From Candidatus Zixiibacteriota bacterium (GTDB lineage: Bacteria; Zixibacteria; MSB-5A5; UBA10806; 4484-95), in contig JAAEQD010000013.1 of assembly GCA_024231855.1 (NCBI GenBank), positions 1-64,000 on the forward strand: DNA of 64,000 bases. Reading direction: 5' to 3'. The notes beneath the pieces are model-generated. The model saw only the letters and a program-made list of their open reading frames with translations. It made no database searches and had not been told where the DNA came from. Below, piece after piece: positions 27,274 through 35,933 of the stretch; positions within the stretch are counted from its first letter, which is position 1, and each line of letters opens with the position of its first letter. The position numbers and the translations under genes are program-made.

Positions 27274-27618
27274 TTACCTGGTATACTCCATCGAAATCAA
27301 ACTAATAATACTAATATTACCGATTTTCATATCAGGAACGATCAGCCCAACGACTTGATCCCGTGCAATATTGATTTCATATCCAAAGGAAATATCCTTT
27401 TTTTGGCGAGGATTGGATATGTTAATCGCTTCATCATCATCTATTAAAGTGCCATGTGACGTTCTGGGATTATCCTTTCCTTCAACGATTTTGCATTTAG
27501 TGATTTCTGAATCATCATAATTGCTTTTATTACGCCCAAATGCATTTGAAATCATCACCAAACTAAAACATAAGATTAAAATCGTTGTTAAAGCCCTGGG
27601 ATTAATCTTCATATTCAT
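27274..27618 (-). CDS. Small exported protein
   Basis: Hypothetical protein, 114 aa, with signal peptide residues 1-28 ('..LTTILILCFSLVMISNAFG'). The mature part is about 85 polar residues with no Cys pair and no known motif. GGAGG stands seven bases before the ATG. Its ATG overlaps the TGA of the TPR gene (ATGA), so they are co-translated, and the sigma-factor gene follows 69 bp later. A role in signalling to the sigma factor is conceivable, but only from position. Confidence 0.55.
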   Translation of the reverse strand: MNMKINPRALTTILILCFSLVMISNAFGRNKSNYDDSEITKCKIVEGKDNPRTSHGTLIDDDEAINISNPRQKKDISFGYEINIARDQVVGLIVPDMKIGNISIISLISMEYTR

Positions 27619-28243
27619 TGCCTTACCTCCTTATTAATTTTATTCCAGAGAAAAGGAATACTGTTCCTCAAATACTCCAACTCCCCGTCGGTTTTGAGTA
27701 ATTTTGTTAAATGTTCATTTTTATACCAATCTGGTAATTGTTCCTCCATTTCCATAAAGACGGAAAATAGTTTGGCTTCATCGTGTTCTATGGATGCCAA
27801 GCATAAACGGTTATGGTAAATAAGGAACAATCCAGGCTTAACCTCTAAAGCTTTGTCCAAGTAGTCCCATGCCGTTGAATAGTCACCGGTTGATTGGAAT
27901 ATTTGACTGAGCTCTTGCATAACAACGGAAACAAACTTTGGCTTAGTCGGATGGATTTGCATTTCAAGGATTCGCTCAAAGCAAGCCTTGGCTTCATTAT
28001 AGCGACGTTCCTTTTTTAGTGCGATCCCCATGCAATATTGCGTAAATTCCCTGTTTTGCCAATCAGGATAAGCATCTTCCAGCCAAGCACAGAATTTTTC
28101 GGGCCGGCTTTCGTTATGGTATTTTTAAAATTTTGATGGATTAACCGGTTGCTCTCTCTCCTGCATATCATTACAGTCTGATCAAACACCCGGGCATGAG
28201 CTCGTTTGCCCAAAACAGACGGGTCGATATTAAAATCCGGCAT
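27615..28243 (-). pseudogene. TPR-repeat protein gene with a frameshift
   Basis: Two overlapping frames make one protein. The first (ATG at 28243, AGGAG eight bases upstream) gives 'MPDFNIDPSVLGKRAHARVF...' and reads on in a non-TPR frame to 28016. The second frame, from about 28125 on, gives 'CAWLEDAYPDWQNREFTQYC' and then two or three TPR units ('GIALKKERRYNEAKACFERI', 'QIFQSTGDYSTAWDYLDKAL'). A one-base indel in the run tttttaaaatttt (28122-28134) would join them into about 209 aa. It may be a real mutation or an assembly error at a homopolymer. The stop overlaps the next gene (ATGA), which argues that the locus was recently functional. Confidence 0.7.
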
Positions 28244-28701
28244 TTTACTTTCTCCTATATTGTTTAATTGTCAATTTACTGCTTTGTATTGCCTCTATAC
28301 TTATTGACGAGGCTGGATGGGATTTCAAAAATTATTTCCAATGTCAGGAAAACGCAAATCAATATAAAAAAAGACTATTGAAGTGAGTCTCCCTCCTATG
28401 TAATAACAAATGCGAGCAGTTTGGGCGATTGCATTAATTGCCTTACATATTAGTACCCCTATTAAAGCCTAAAAAGTTCCTAATATATGCCCATTTATCG
28501 AATTATTTTTTAATTATTCGGAAGTATCCTGTTGTCAGGTAACGTATTAGTATTTAGGTATTATAACATCATTGTTAATTTTGTTGCTTTATATTAGCGG
28601 TTATTTTTGAATTATTTCTAATATTATTGATCTAAAGGCATTAAACCGATTCTATTTGAATAGTGTCTAAATAATAGAAATTAAATCGGGAGGATAATTA
28701 G
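28244..28701. other. AT-rich divergent intergenic region
   Basis: 458 bp between the divergent TPR gene and a lipoprotein gene. Very AT-rich, without an open frame. It should carry promoters for both sides; TTGATC (about 28629) and TCTATT (about 28653) form only a weak pair. Nothing else seen. Confidence 0.5.
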
Positions 28702-29490
28702 ATGAGACAGAATTACCTATACATCGGCTTAGCGATACTGGTATTAATCATGATGGCTGGTTGCGACGATGATTCTACCGGAATGACCGAAGGCGATATC
28801 AACGATGACGCTTTTCTGGCAGGCAAAGCAAACATTGACTCCTCAATGACTGAATCTAACAAGGATATGATCGAGGCGATTGATTCGCTTTTTGGAGGAG
28901 GCCTGGCAAAAGTTGCCGAACCTGATTCGGTCGATTACGATTCGAGCGAGGGTTGGCATATCAGATCGTGGATTCGGGAGAATGATTTTCTGAGCCATTC
29001 GGTGATAGACAGTTTTCGGTTTGCCGATGCCGAAGGCAATTATCAGCGCCACCGTAATGATGAGACCGATGGTTTCGAACGCCGCTTGAAAAGAAATTTC
29101 TCCTATGATCCAGGTGGCGAGGGTTTTACGACCTGGGATAAATCACGCAATCGCAATATGAACTGGGAAGGTTTAACGGATTCGCTGGTTTCATTAGACG
29201 GTGATATTTACCGTCATTATTATGCCGATAATACTCGCCGCTTATTCGAGCATACTCTCCAGGGCGATTTTGAAGAGGTGGTTTTTGAGACCGAGGACGT
29301 TCTCGATGGCCGTCCCAGTCACGCTATCGATGGTCAATTTACCGGTACTTTTGAAACTGATAAGGTACTGCCCAATCGGGAAGTTCATTTCGCGGGCGAA
29401 TTTACGATAACTTTCTATCCCGATCATTATCATGTTCATCTTGTTTCCGGAGATAACTACTGGGATTGGGATGTTTATTACGAATATTGA
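28702..29490 (+). CDS. Hypothetical lipoprotein
   Basis: Exported lipoprotein, 262 aa, signal peptide with lipobox 'MMAGC' at residues 17-21, followed by an acidic linker 'DDDSTGMTEGDINDD'. The rest is mostly predicted beta strands with many Asp, Arg and aromatic residues ('DGFERRLKRNFSYDPGG', 'FAGEFTITFYPDHYHVHLVS'). GGGAGGAT precedes the ATG. Monocistronic with its own terminator. No family recognised; the style is typical of small surface lipoproteins in this genome. Confidence 0.7.
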   Translation: MRQNYLYIGLAILVLIMMAGCDDDSTGMTEGDINDDAFLAGKANIDSSMTESNKDMIEAIDSLFGGGLAKVAEPDSVDYDSSEGWHIRSWIRENDFLSHSVIDSFRFADAEGNYQRHRNDETDGFERRLKRNFSYDPGGEGFTTWDKSRNRNMNWEGLTDSLVSLDGDIYRHYYADNTRRLFEHTLQGDFEEVVFETEDVLDGRPSHAIDGQFTGTFETDKVLPNREVHFAGEFTITFYPDHYHVHLVSGDNYWDWDVYYEY

Positions 29491-29514
29491 TCCACGTATT
29501 AAATCGAAATTAAG

Positions 29515-29539
29515 GGCGGCAAAAGAGCCGCCTTTTTTT
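29515..29539 (+). terminator. Terminator after the lipoprotein gene
   Basis: GGCGGC (29515-29520), loop AAAAGA, GCCGCC (29527-29532), then seven T. Confidence 0.85.
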
Positions 29540-29570
29540 ATTCTCGAAATTAGCTTAAAAAGATGGTTTT

Positions 29571-29723
29571 CTAGCGAGATGCTTGTTGAGCCGACTCTAT
29601 GGTGGATTCAATCACTTTCAGAAGATCCTCGGAGCTTATGGGCTTATTAATGAAGCTGACCGGACTCCCTTCTTCATCAATTTTCATATTCTCGTCAATT
29701 GGATAGCCACTGAGATTTGCGGA
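29571..29723 (-). pseudogene. Remnant of a response-regulator receiver domain
   Basis: The minus strand between an in-frame stop (29724-29726) and TAG (29571-29573) reads about 50 residues that look like the C-terminal third of a CheY-like domain: 'LSGYPIDE', then 'SFINKPISSEDLLKVIESTI', where the Lys-Pro pair follows beta-5. There is no start codon with a ribosome site and the phospho-acceptor Asp half is missing. It is probably decayed from a histidine kinase or regulator. Confidence 0.5.
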
Positions 29724-29786
29724 TTAAAACAAACTCCTCAAAAGAAAAGTTGCGGCAATCCCCGATTTATGTACTCAAAAAAACAA

Positions 29787-29816
29787 TAAAAACTGGCGAG
29801 TCTATAAGACTTCGCC
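29787..29816 (-). terminator. Terminator overlapping the end of the small gene
   Basis: On the minus strand GGCGAAGTCT and AGACTCGCC pair (one bulged A) around a three-base loop, followed by a T run. The stop codon TAG of the gene at 29802-30023 lies within the hairpin, so termination overlaps the coding end. Confidence 0.65.
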
Positions 29817-30023
29817 TCTTCTAATTGATTCCGACAAAACTGTCAGATAGTCCTTAATTATCACCTGAACATCGGTGATATTAAAGGTTTGCCCCCCCAC
29901 CCGGTTGAGTGTTTCCTTAAAGATATTCTCTGACCATAGCGCGGGATCATGTAGCGTTTCGCAGAATGCTTCCCTGAAGGCGTCTACGAAATTTTGCATA
30001 TAGTCGGGTATAGCTGTTTTCAT
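29802..30023 (-). CDS. Small hypothetical protein
   Basis: 73 aa, no signal peptide, no TM, helical ('YMQNFVDAFREAFCETL', 'VQVIIKDYLTVLSESIRRG'). A good ribosome site (GGAGAGG, six bases before the ATG) and a fitted terminator argue that it is real and expressed. No family recognised; it is one of the better candidates for an undescribed small protein. Confidence 0.6.
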   Translation of the reverse strand: MKTAIPDYMQNFVDAFREAFCETLHDPALWSENIFKETLNRVGGQTFNITDVQVIIKDYLTVLSESIRRGEVL

Positions 30024-30549
30024 AGTTTACCTCTCCTTTTATCAAATGAAGGAGATTGCTGCTAACTTTTTTCTACCTCCTTTGCAAATTACGTCCGAAA
30101 AACGCAATAGCTTAAAATGATTCTATATAAATAATCTAATTACTGAAAATTAAGAAGCGTCTTATTCAGAATCATAAGTTTGATCCTGATTCTTTGCCAG
30201 TTCCAACCCGGTCGAAGTCTGACTGAAAGCTTCGGTGAAATGAGTCTGATTTATTCCATACCGTTTATGAATAGCTTATTCGGAATTCATAGAATCATTA
30301 CCTTTATTGGAATAACCAACTTAACGAGGATTGGTTCCCAGCGCTAGTTCATTATATGTTAATTTCTAAGAATAATAATACATTGCGCGATATGTTATGG
30401 TAATAATATATCTTCAACTAGTGGTTCAGAGATGCCGACGGCAGTCAAGATATTAACTCGATGAAAACGAGATTTACAGACAATAGGGGCGCTTTATTAT
30501 TATCAGCCAAGATACTGATGTTCAACCAGACCAATTATCAGAATCAGTA
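30024..30549. other. Decayed-looking intergenic region
   Basis: 526 bp without a supported gene. A plus-strand frame near 30420-30549 ending in TAA has no usable start. Nothing else of note. Confidence 0.4.
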
Positions 30550-31437
30550 TTAATCATCAACGGCCAATTTCATAACTCCCTCGAGCACGATTATCGCCTG
30601 GCCTGAAATCAATACGCGATGTCGGAATCCTTTCGGATCGGTCTTCAGCTCAACATTTAGCTCGCCGCCCCGTTTAGAGACCTGGAATGCTACCATCTTC
30701 TTCTTTTTTAGCATAACAGACCAATATGGTGTCAGAACGGTGTGCGCCGCTCCTGTCACAGGATCTTCATTTATGCCAAGGCTGGGGGCGAAAAATCGGG
30801 ATATGAAATCATATGGCTTCTCGCCTTCAGCGGTTACAACTACGCCTTTGCTGCCGAATGAATCCTCGGCCTGGGCCAGATCGCTGAAATTTGGCGCTAT
30901 CTTGCTGATTGCCGAGGCATCTTTGAACCGCAATAATAGCATCCCCAGTACACGGCACTGGAAAGCCTCATGAAACATATCATCTATATCAGCCAGATGG
31001 AAATTCAGGGCGTTTTTAAAGTAGTCCGGCAGCTCAATCGGGTGGGGATCACCGGCGGGAAAGTCGAGTTGAATCATATCATTAATACGGCTGACCATCA
31101 AATCGCCGCTTTCAGTATCGAAAGTTAAAGTATCATTTTTAACTTGATATATATCATACAATACACGGGCGGTTGCCAAAGTGGCATGGCCGCAGAGAGG
31201 AACCTCGGTTGTTGGCGTAAACCAACGAAGCTTGAATTTATAGGCGTTTACCAATGGTCCGGCTGTGATCGGCACCACAAACGCCGTTTCGGCGAGGTTC
31301 ATTTCGGCGGCAATATTCTGCATTGTTTGGTCATCCAGTGACTTTTCAAGAATACAGACACCGGCGGGATTGCCTTTAAACGGAACATTGCTGAAAGAAT
31401 CAACCTGAAATATCGTAATCGATCTATCTTGAGACAT
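30550..31437 (-). CDS. PhzF-family isomerase-like protein
   Basis: Diaminopimelate-epimerase fold protein, 295 aa. 'FKGNPAGVC' at the N terminus, 'MNLAETAFV' with the catalytic Glu (near residue 46), 'PLCGHATLATA', and 'GINEDPVTGAAHTVLTPYW' in the second half are all typical of PhzF. Outside phenazine producers the substrates are unknown; there are no phenazine genes here. Monocistronic, behind a good promoter at 31475-31503. Confidence 0.93.
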   Translation of the reverse strand: MSQDRSITIFQVDSFSNVPFKGNPAGVCILEKSLDDQTMQNIAAEMNLAETAFVVPITAGPLVNAYKFKLRWFTPTTEVPLCGHATLATARVLYDIYQVKNDTLTFDTESGDLMVSRINDMIQLDFPAGDPHPIELPDYFKNALNFHLADIDDMFHEAFQCRVLGMLLLRFKDASAISKIAPNFSDLAQAEDSFGSKGVVVTAEGEKPYDFISRFFAPSLGINEDPVTGAAHTVLTPYWSVMLKKKKMVAFQVSKRGGELNVELKTDPKGFRHRVLISGQAIIVLEGVMKLAVDD

Positions 31438-31474
31438 ATTTACCTCATTTCATTTCTTACAACCAAGCTCAAGT

Positions 31475-31503
31475 AATATATCTATTCCAGCTCAATCTGT
31501 CAA
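31475..31503 (-). promoter_or_regulatory. Promoter of the PhzF gene
   Basis: TTGACA (31498-31503), 17 bp, TATATT (31475-31480) on the minus strand, about 40 bp before the start codon. Confidence 0.7.
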
Positions 31504-31525
31504 AAATAAATTGCTTAAAAAGATA

Positions 31526-31554
31526 TTGCGTTATTTTCAGAAATGTTGTATAAT
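31526..31554 (+). promoter_or_regulatory. Promoter abutting a start codon (leaderless candidate)
   Basis: TTGCGT (31526-31531), 17 bp, TATAAT (31549-31554). The expected +1 falls at 31560-31561, which is the A of the ATG of the lipoprotein gene. Divergent from the PhzF promoter. Confidence 0.55.
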
Positions 31555-31560
31555 TGTAAC

Positions 31561-31998
31561 ATGCTGAACTCTAGATTTAAAGTCCTGACATTATTGTTTT
31601 TATTTTTTTTAATGATATCGAGCTGTTCGAAGGATACTTCTAACGAACCGGAAAACTTGATCAGCGGCAGGATTAGATTTACTAACACCAGTTATTATTC
31701 AATCGTCTTAAATTATATGACTCAAACACGCGGCAGCCAAAGTGAAACCAGAAATCTGGGAAGCACAGTCGCGGGCGGCAGTGGACCGGCCGGCCGGTTT
31801 GATTTGACAAACATCTTCGATGGCGGATTCATATTCCCCGGCGGTGATCAAGTTTTAGTGGAATTCCAATCAATTGCACCAAGCAATGATAATCCCAATA
31901 TACCTCTTTTTAGACGAACTGTCATTCTGACCGTTAATGGGACTCAGAATGTCCAGGTTAAAGGCCAAAATGGCGATTACGATATCGGCGGGAATTAG
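31561..31998 (+). CDS. Hypothetical small lipoprotein
   Basis: 145 aa from the ATG at 31561; the ATG at 31543 lies within the promoter. Lipoprotein signal with 'ISSC'. The mature domain is one of beta strands ('ISGRIRFTNTSYYSIVLNYM', 'VLVEFQSIAPSND', 'TVILTVNGTQNVQVKG'), Ig-like in style. No family recognised. It probably has a leaderless mRNA, as the promoter ends 6 nt before the ATG. Confidence 0.65.
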   Translation: MLNSRFKVLTLLFLFFLMISSCSKDTSNEPENLISGRIRFTNTSYYSIVLNYMTQTRGSQSETRNLGSTVAGGSGPAGRFDLTNIFDGGFIFPGGDQVLVEFQSIAPSNDNPNIPLFRRTVILTVNGTQNVQVKGQNGDYDIGGN

Positions 31999-32196
31999 CG
32001 CTTAATTACGCATATTTTCTCAGGCAACCATTATATTAGTTACTTATTAGCTTATAAATCGATAGATAAAAAAATTGCATTTCTTTGAGCTGTATGTTAT
32101 TTTCCCCTAATTGAAACTGCGATAGGGTTTGTATTCGATGATCTTTTAAGCGGATACGGACATGGATGGATTCTGAATGATTTATCGAGGGTGGTT

Positions 32197-32610
32197 ATGC
32201 CAAAAAAGTGGAGAATTCTCTTAGCTAAACCGGGTCTGGATGGACACGACCGCGGCATAAAGGTAATTGCGGCGGCGCTTAGGGATGCCGGATTCGAGGT
32301 AATTTATACCGGTTTGCGGCAAACCCCTGAACAAGTTATCGCTGCGGCAATTCAGGAAGACGTTGACGCGATTGGCTTATCAATATTATCGGGAGCACAT
32401 ATGACCTTGTTTCCCGCGGTTTTGGATGGATTAAAAAGCGCGGGCGCCGATCAAATCCTTCTTTTTGGCGGCGGAATCATAGCCGAATCGGATGCTCAAA
32501 AACTGAGGAAAATGGGCGTTGGAGAGTTATTCACTCCCGGAGCCACGACAGAAGAGATAATTGACTATTTAAATAATAACTTAATGGAGAGAAAAGAGAA
32601 CATCCTATAA
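32197..32610 (+). CDS. B12-binding subunit of methylmalonyl-CoA (acyl-CoA) mutase
   Basis: Small cobalamin-binding protein, 137 aa. The B12 motif DxHxxG is present as 'DGHDRG' near residue 17, then '[15 protein letters not shown]' and '[16 protein letters not shown]', the Ser-x-Leu and GG motifs. This is the small (C-terminal) subunit of acyl-CoA mutases such as McmA2/IcmB-type. The catalytic large subunit is not in the window. GAGGG precedes the ATG at 32197; the GTG at 32191 is less good. The next gene is an acyl-CoA dehydrogenase after 16 bp. Confidence 0.93.
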   Translation: MPKKWRILLAKPGLDGHDRGIKVIAAALRDAGFEVIYTGLRQTPEQVIAAAIQEDVDAIGLSILSGAHMTLFPAVLDGLKSAGADQILLFGGGIIAESDAQKLRKMGVGELFTPGATTEEIIDYLNNNLMERKENIL

Positions 32611-32626
32611 ATTCCAAGGAGTGGAA

Positions 32627-33811
32627 ATGGCCAGATATAATATCGATGAGAGACAGCAAGCAATTCGCGATCAGGTAGCGGAATTTGCCAAAGAATATAT
32701 TGAACCGGTCAGTAAAGACCTCGATCATCGCGATAATCCAGATCGTTTCGCGTTTGATCTCTATCGTCAATTGGGCAAGGTTGGTTTTATCGGCCTGAAT
32801 ATGCCGCCCGAATTCGGCGGCGGCGGCAAAACGAACATCGAATATACTACCTTGATAGAGGAATTATGCTATCACGATCCGGCAATTTGTCTTCTAAACG
32901 CGGTCGCGGAGTTGGCAACCTATCCGATTATTCATTTTGGTAATGATGAACAGAAAAAGAAATATTTGCCGAAAATAGTTACCGGCGAAACTATCCCGGC
33001 GTTCGTCCTTACCGAGCCGGCCGCCGGATCTGATGCCGCCAATCAGATAACCACCGCAAAACTCGACGGTGATGATTATGTTATCAACGGCGAGAAGATA
33101 TTTATCATGCATGGCGACGTGGCCGATTTGTTCGTGCTATTTCTGAAAATAGTCGATCCGGAAACCGAAGCCGCCGGTAAACCATCCAAGAAAGTTTCGG
33201 CGATTATTGTCGAAGCCCGCAAAGACGGCAAATTGATTGATGGCATCAAGGCCGAAACCCTACAGAAGAAAATGGGCATGAGAGCAGCCACCACCGGACG
33301 TATCTGGTTCGACAATGTCAGGGTCCCCAAGGAGAATTTACTCGGTCAAAAAGGCAAGGGCTTTAAAATCGCCATGAATACTCTCGACAGCGCCCGTATC
33401 GGCGTGGCCGCCCAGGGCCTTGGTCTCGCCCAGCGTGCCCTGGACGAATCTATCGATTACGCCAAGAAAAGGGTTTGTTTCGGTTCTCCAATCGCCAAAT
33501 TCCAGGCGACTCAATGGAAAATCGCGGATATGTCGACGCAGGTCGAGGCCGCCAGGATGTTAACTTACAAGGCCGCGTTAATGCATGATCAGGGCATTCG
33601 GTTCTCATTGGAAGCGGCCCAGGCCAAATTATATTGCTCGGAGGTTTCCAATTTCTGTATAAATCACGCGATGCAGATTCATGGCGGTTATGGCTACATT
33701 GGCGAGTTCTCACTGATCGAAAAACTTTATCGCGATCAACGCGTTATCGAAATTTATGAGGGCACATCCGAGGTACAGAGACTGGTTATCGCCGGCACGC
33801 TGTTAAGGTAG
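32627..33811 (+). CDS. Acyl-CoA dehydrogenase
   Basis: FAD-dependent desaturase of acyl-CoA thioesters, 394 aa. 'AFVLTEPAAGSDAANQITTA' is the flavin loop, 'DYAKKRVCFGSPIAKFQATQ' and 'QIHGGYGYIGEFSLIEKLYR' are family signatures, and the catalytic Glu is in 'IYEGTSEVQRLV'. The start is ATG at 32627, with AAGGAG five bases upstream. It pairs with the mutase subunit, suggesting propionate, branched-chain or odd-chain acyl-CoA use. Chain-length preference cannot be read directly. Confidence 0.93.
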   Translation: MARYNIDERQQAIRDQVAEFAKEYIEPVSKDLDHRDNPDRFAFDLYRQLGKVGFIGLNMPPEFGGGGKTNIEYTTLIEELCYHDPAICLLNAVAELATYPIIHFGNDEQKKKYLPKIVTGETIPAFVLTEPAAGSDAANQITTAKLDGDDYVINGEKIFIMHGDVADLFVLFLKIVDPETEAAGKPSKKVSAIIVEARKDGKLIDGIKAETLQKKMGMRAATTGRIWFDNVRVPKENLLGQKGKGFKIAMNTLDSARIGVAAQGLGLAQRALDESIDYAKKRVCFGSPIAKFQATQWKIADMSTQVEAARMLTYKAALMHDQGIRFSLEAAQAKLYCSEVSNFCINHAMQIHGGYGYIGEFSLIEKLYRDQRVIEIYEGTSEVQRLVIAGTLLR

Positions 33812-33835
33812 TAATTCTAATTATGGAAAAATACT

Positions 33836-33870
33836 CCCCTGCGATAAATATACTCGCGGGGGTTTTATTT
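33836..33870 (+). terminator. Terminator after the acyl-CoA dehydrogenase gene
   Basis: CCCC-T-GCGA pairs with TCGC-GGGG (one bulge) and is followed by TTTTATTTT. Confidence 0.75.
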
Positions 33871-33902
33871 TCTGAAGTTTCCAAAGAAGCGCCGGATTTG
33901 AA

Positions 33903-34970
33903 ATGATATTTCCATTAAAAAATATAACCTATCGCTCCTGGCGCTACAGGATGCTTTATCTATGGCGATTTATAGCTACACTCAGTTACGGTAAAATTTA
34001 TAATTTTATTCTAAATCGCCTGGAGTATAAGCAAACCAAAGTCCGGTTGAGATCATACCCATCCCAGGTGATCATCGATATCACGAATATTTGTAATCTA
34101 AAATGCCCTCTCTGCCCTACCGGCACCGGCAAGATCGATAGGCAAAAGGGGAAAATGAGCCCGACTTCATTCGATAAAATTACGGATCAACTGGCCAATA
34201 AGGCTCAGGCTGTTCATCTGTATAATTGGGGCGAACCGTTGCTGCTCGGCAATTTCGCGGATTATTGCAAAATCGCAAAATCAAAAGGCTTCGTTATCTC
34301 CACCAGCAGTAATTTATCGATGAAATTGGATCAGGAGCGCGCGAATGAAATTATTGAGGCCGGTCCGGATAGAATTATCGTCTCTTTCGATGGTTTAACA
34401 GAGCGAACCTATTCTATGTACCGTCAGGGCGGCAGTTATCAATTATTGCTGGATAATCTAAAGTTAATAATCCAGTCGAAAAAAATACTACGAAAAAAAT
34501 ATCCTCTTATCGTCCTTCAATTTTTGAAGCATCGAGGTAATCAGTCCGAAACTCAAAACTTGCCCGAAGTATGCTATGATCTGGGCGCGGATGAATTCCA
34601 GGTTGTTGATATTTTATTACCCTATGGCGAGGGATCGAATCGGAGCCTGGCGAATTATTGGATTACCGAGAACAGGCTAGCCAATGAAGATGGAAACTTC
34701 GAAATAAGGAAAAACGATCAGGATAAACCTTGCCCTCATCTCTGGAAATATCCCGTGATCAACCATGATGCTACGATTTCACCCTGTTGCTTCGTATATC
34801 TTAAGCGAGATGATATCGCCGAATTGCGGTATATAAATTTCCAGAATGCCTGGAATTCGAAAAGATATCAGACTTCAAGAAAAATGTTCGCGAACAGAAA
34901 ATATACGGACTGTCAACCTTGTTCAAGCTGTCCGGTGTTTAGATCATTTATAAAATCCATCAATACTTAA
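33903..34970 (+). CDS. Radical SAM / SPASM domain protein
   Basis: 355 aa. The 4Fe-4S/SAM motif CxxxCxxC is 'CNLKCPLC' near residues 65-72, followed by a TIM-barrel with 'LYNWGEPLL' (GGEP-like) and 'DRIIVSFDGLTERTYSMYRQ'. The C-terminal SPASM part has 'ISPCCFVY' and 'CQPCSSCPVF', ligands for auxiliary clusters. The domain set occurs in peptide- and sugar-modifying enzymes. No precursor peptide gene is adjacent, so the substrate is open. Residues 1-45 are basic and aromatic, perhaps membrane-associated. Confidence 0.9.
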   Translation: MIFPLKNITYRSWRYRMLYLWRFIATLSYGKIYNFILNRLEYKQTKVRLRSYPSQVIIDITNICNLKCPLCPTGTGKIDRQKGKMSPTSFDKITDQLANKAQAVHLYNWGEPLLLGNFADYCKIAKSKGFVISTSSNLSMKLDQERANEIIEAGPDRIIVSFDGLTERTYSMYRQGGSYQLLLDNLKLIIQSKKILRKKYPLIVLQFLKHRGNQSETQNLPEVCYDLGADEFQVVDILLPYGEGSNRSLANYWITENRLANEDGNFEIRKNDQDKPCPHLWKYPVINHDATISPCCFVYLKRDDIAELRYINFQNAWNSKRYQTSRKMFANRKYTDCQPCSSCPVFRSFIKSINT

Positions 34971-35017
34971 TCGGTTTAGTTAATAGTATCTTCGAGTCGG
35001 ATTAATTAAAATATTAC

Positions 35018-35049
35018 CCGCGGGGATCTAATCATACTGATCCCCGCGG
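35018..35049. terminator. 11-bp stem-loop between convergent genes
   Basis: CCGCGGGGATC (35018-35028) and GATCCCCGCGG (35039-35049), perfect. A-rich on one side and mixed on the other, so likely a bidirectional terminator for the radical SAM and DinB-like genes. Confidence 0.6.
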
Positions 35050-35078
35050 TCTTAAGCGCCCCCATGACGCCATCATTA

Positions 35079-35636
35079 TTATTTAACGGTTAAAACCGAT
35101 TTCAGGTTATTCAGAAGAATCTTACCGGTGCCGGGTTTCTTTTTCGCCGATAGTTTCAGGCGCGTTTTTGACGATACAATTTCCGACGCCAAACTCATCA
35201 AGTAATTTATCTGGCCGACATGATATGTCTCATGAATATAGGCATTAACCAGGTACTTGCCGATATTATCATACGCGCCCCAAACCTGTCGATTTAAAAG
35301 GTCATCGCCGGCCTCGTTTAAGTGACGGACCAAATTCGCTCCGAATTGCGACATATATCTCATAAGCTTCTCAGGCTCGGGGTATTTTGACTGATCATTC
35401 AGAGGTTTGGTGCCTGATGAGAAAAGGCAGTTAAGCTCATATAAGTTGGGCGTTTCCCCCAGAAGTTCCAACAGGCTGCCCCGCGAAACGACTAAATGCC
35501 CCAATATCCAGATAATCGGATTATGCCTTTGGTTTGGCCTGAATACCAGCCTGGCCTTATCCATATTGGTAAGATGTTTGGTCAGGTAGCCGGTATTGTA
35601 TTTTATCAAGTCTGTTACCAAAGTTGCAACTTTCAT
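35079..35636 (-). CDS. DinB-like four-helix protein
   Basis: 185 aa from the ATG at 35636, chosen because AGGGAG precedes it; longer reading to 35684 adds 16 unlikely residues. DinB/YfiT-like metal ligands are visible: His in 'WILGHLVVSRG' near residue 55 and the pair in 'YIHETYHVGQINYLM' near residue 145. Such proteins are thiol- or metal-dependent hydrolases or transferases, and often stress-related. Single gene. Confidence 0.85.
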   Translation of the reverse strand: MKVATLVTDLIKYNTGYLTKHLTNMDKARLVFRPNQRHNPIIWILGHLVVSRGSLLELLGETPNLYELNCLFSSGTKPLNDQSKYPEPEKLMRYMSQFGANLVRHLNEAGDDLLNRQVWGAYDNIGKYLVNAYIHETYHVGQINYLMSLASEIVSSKTRLKLSAKKKPGTGKILLNNLKSVLTVK

Positions 35637-35848
35637 AATGTCTCCCTTTTTACAGGTGACTGTATGTAATATTAATGCCATCATTGTTAAATTTTGAAAC
35701 GAATGTCGTTAATCGTTAATTGATAATGTGTTAGATCAATAGAATTCGTTGTCCGAGGTTATTTCGAGTGATGTTTTCAGACCGATTTTCGGTTCAATAA
35801 TCTATCATTGATCAAGTATCATACAGGTAATCTGCCAAGCGAATCTAT

Positions 35849-35876
35849 TTGACAAGAAAGATATATATATTATATT
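35849..35876 (+). promoter_or_regulatory. Promoter of the first dockerin protein gene
   Basis: TTGACA (35849-35854), 16 bp, TATATT (35871-35876), about 57 bp before the ATG at 35934. Confidence 0.6.
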
Positions 35877-35933
35877 AATAATGGATAAAAATGGCTGATG
35901 ACCATGATTGACTTCATCATAAGGAGTACAACA

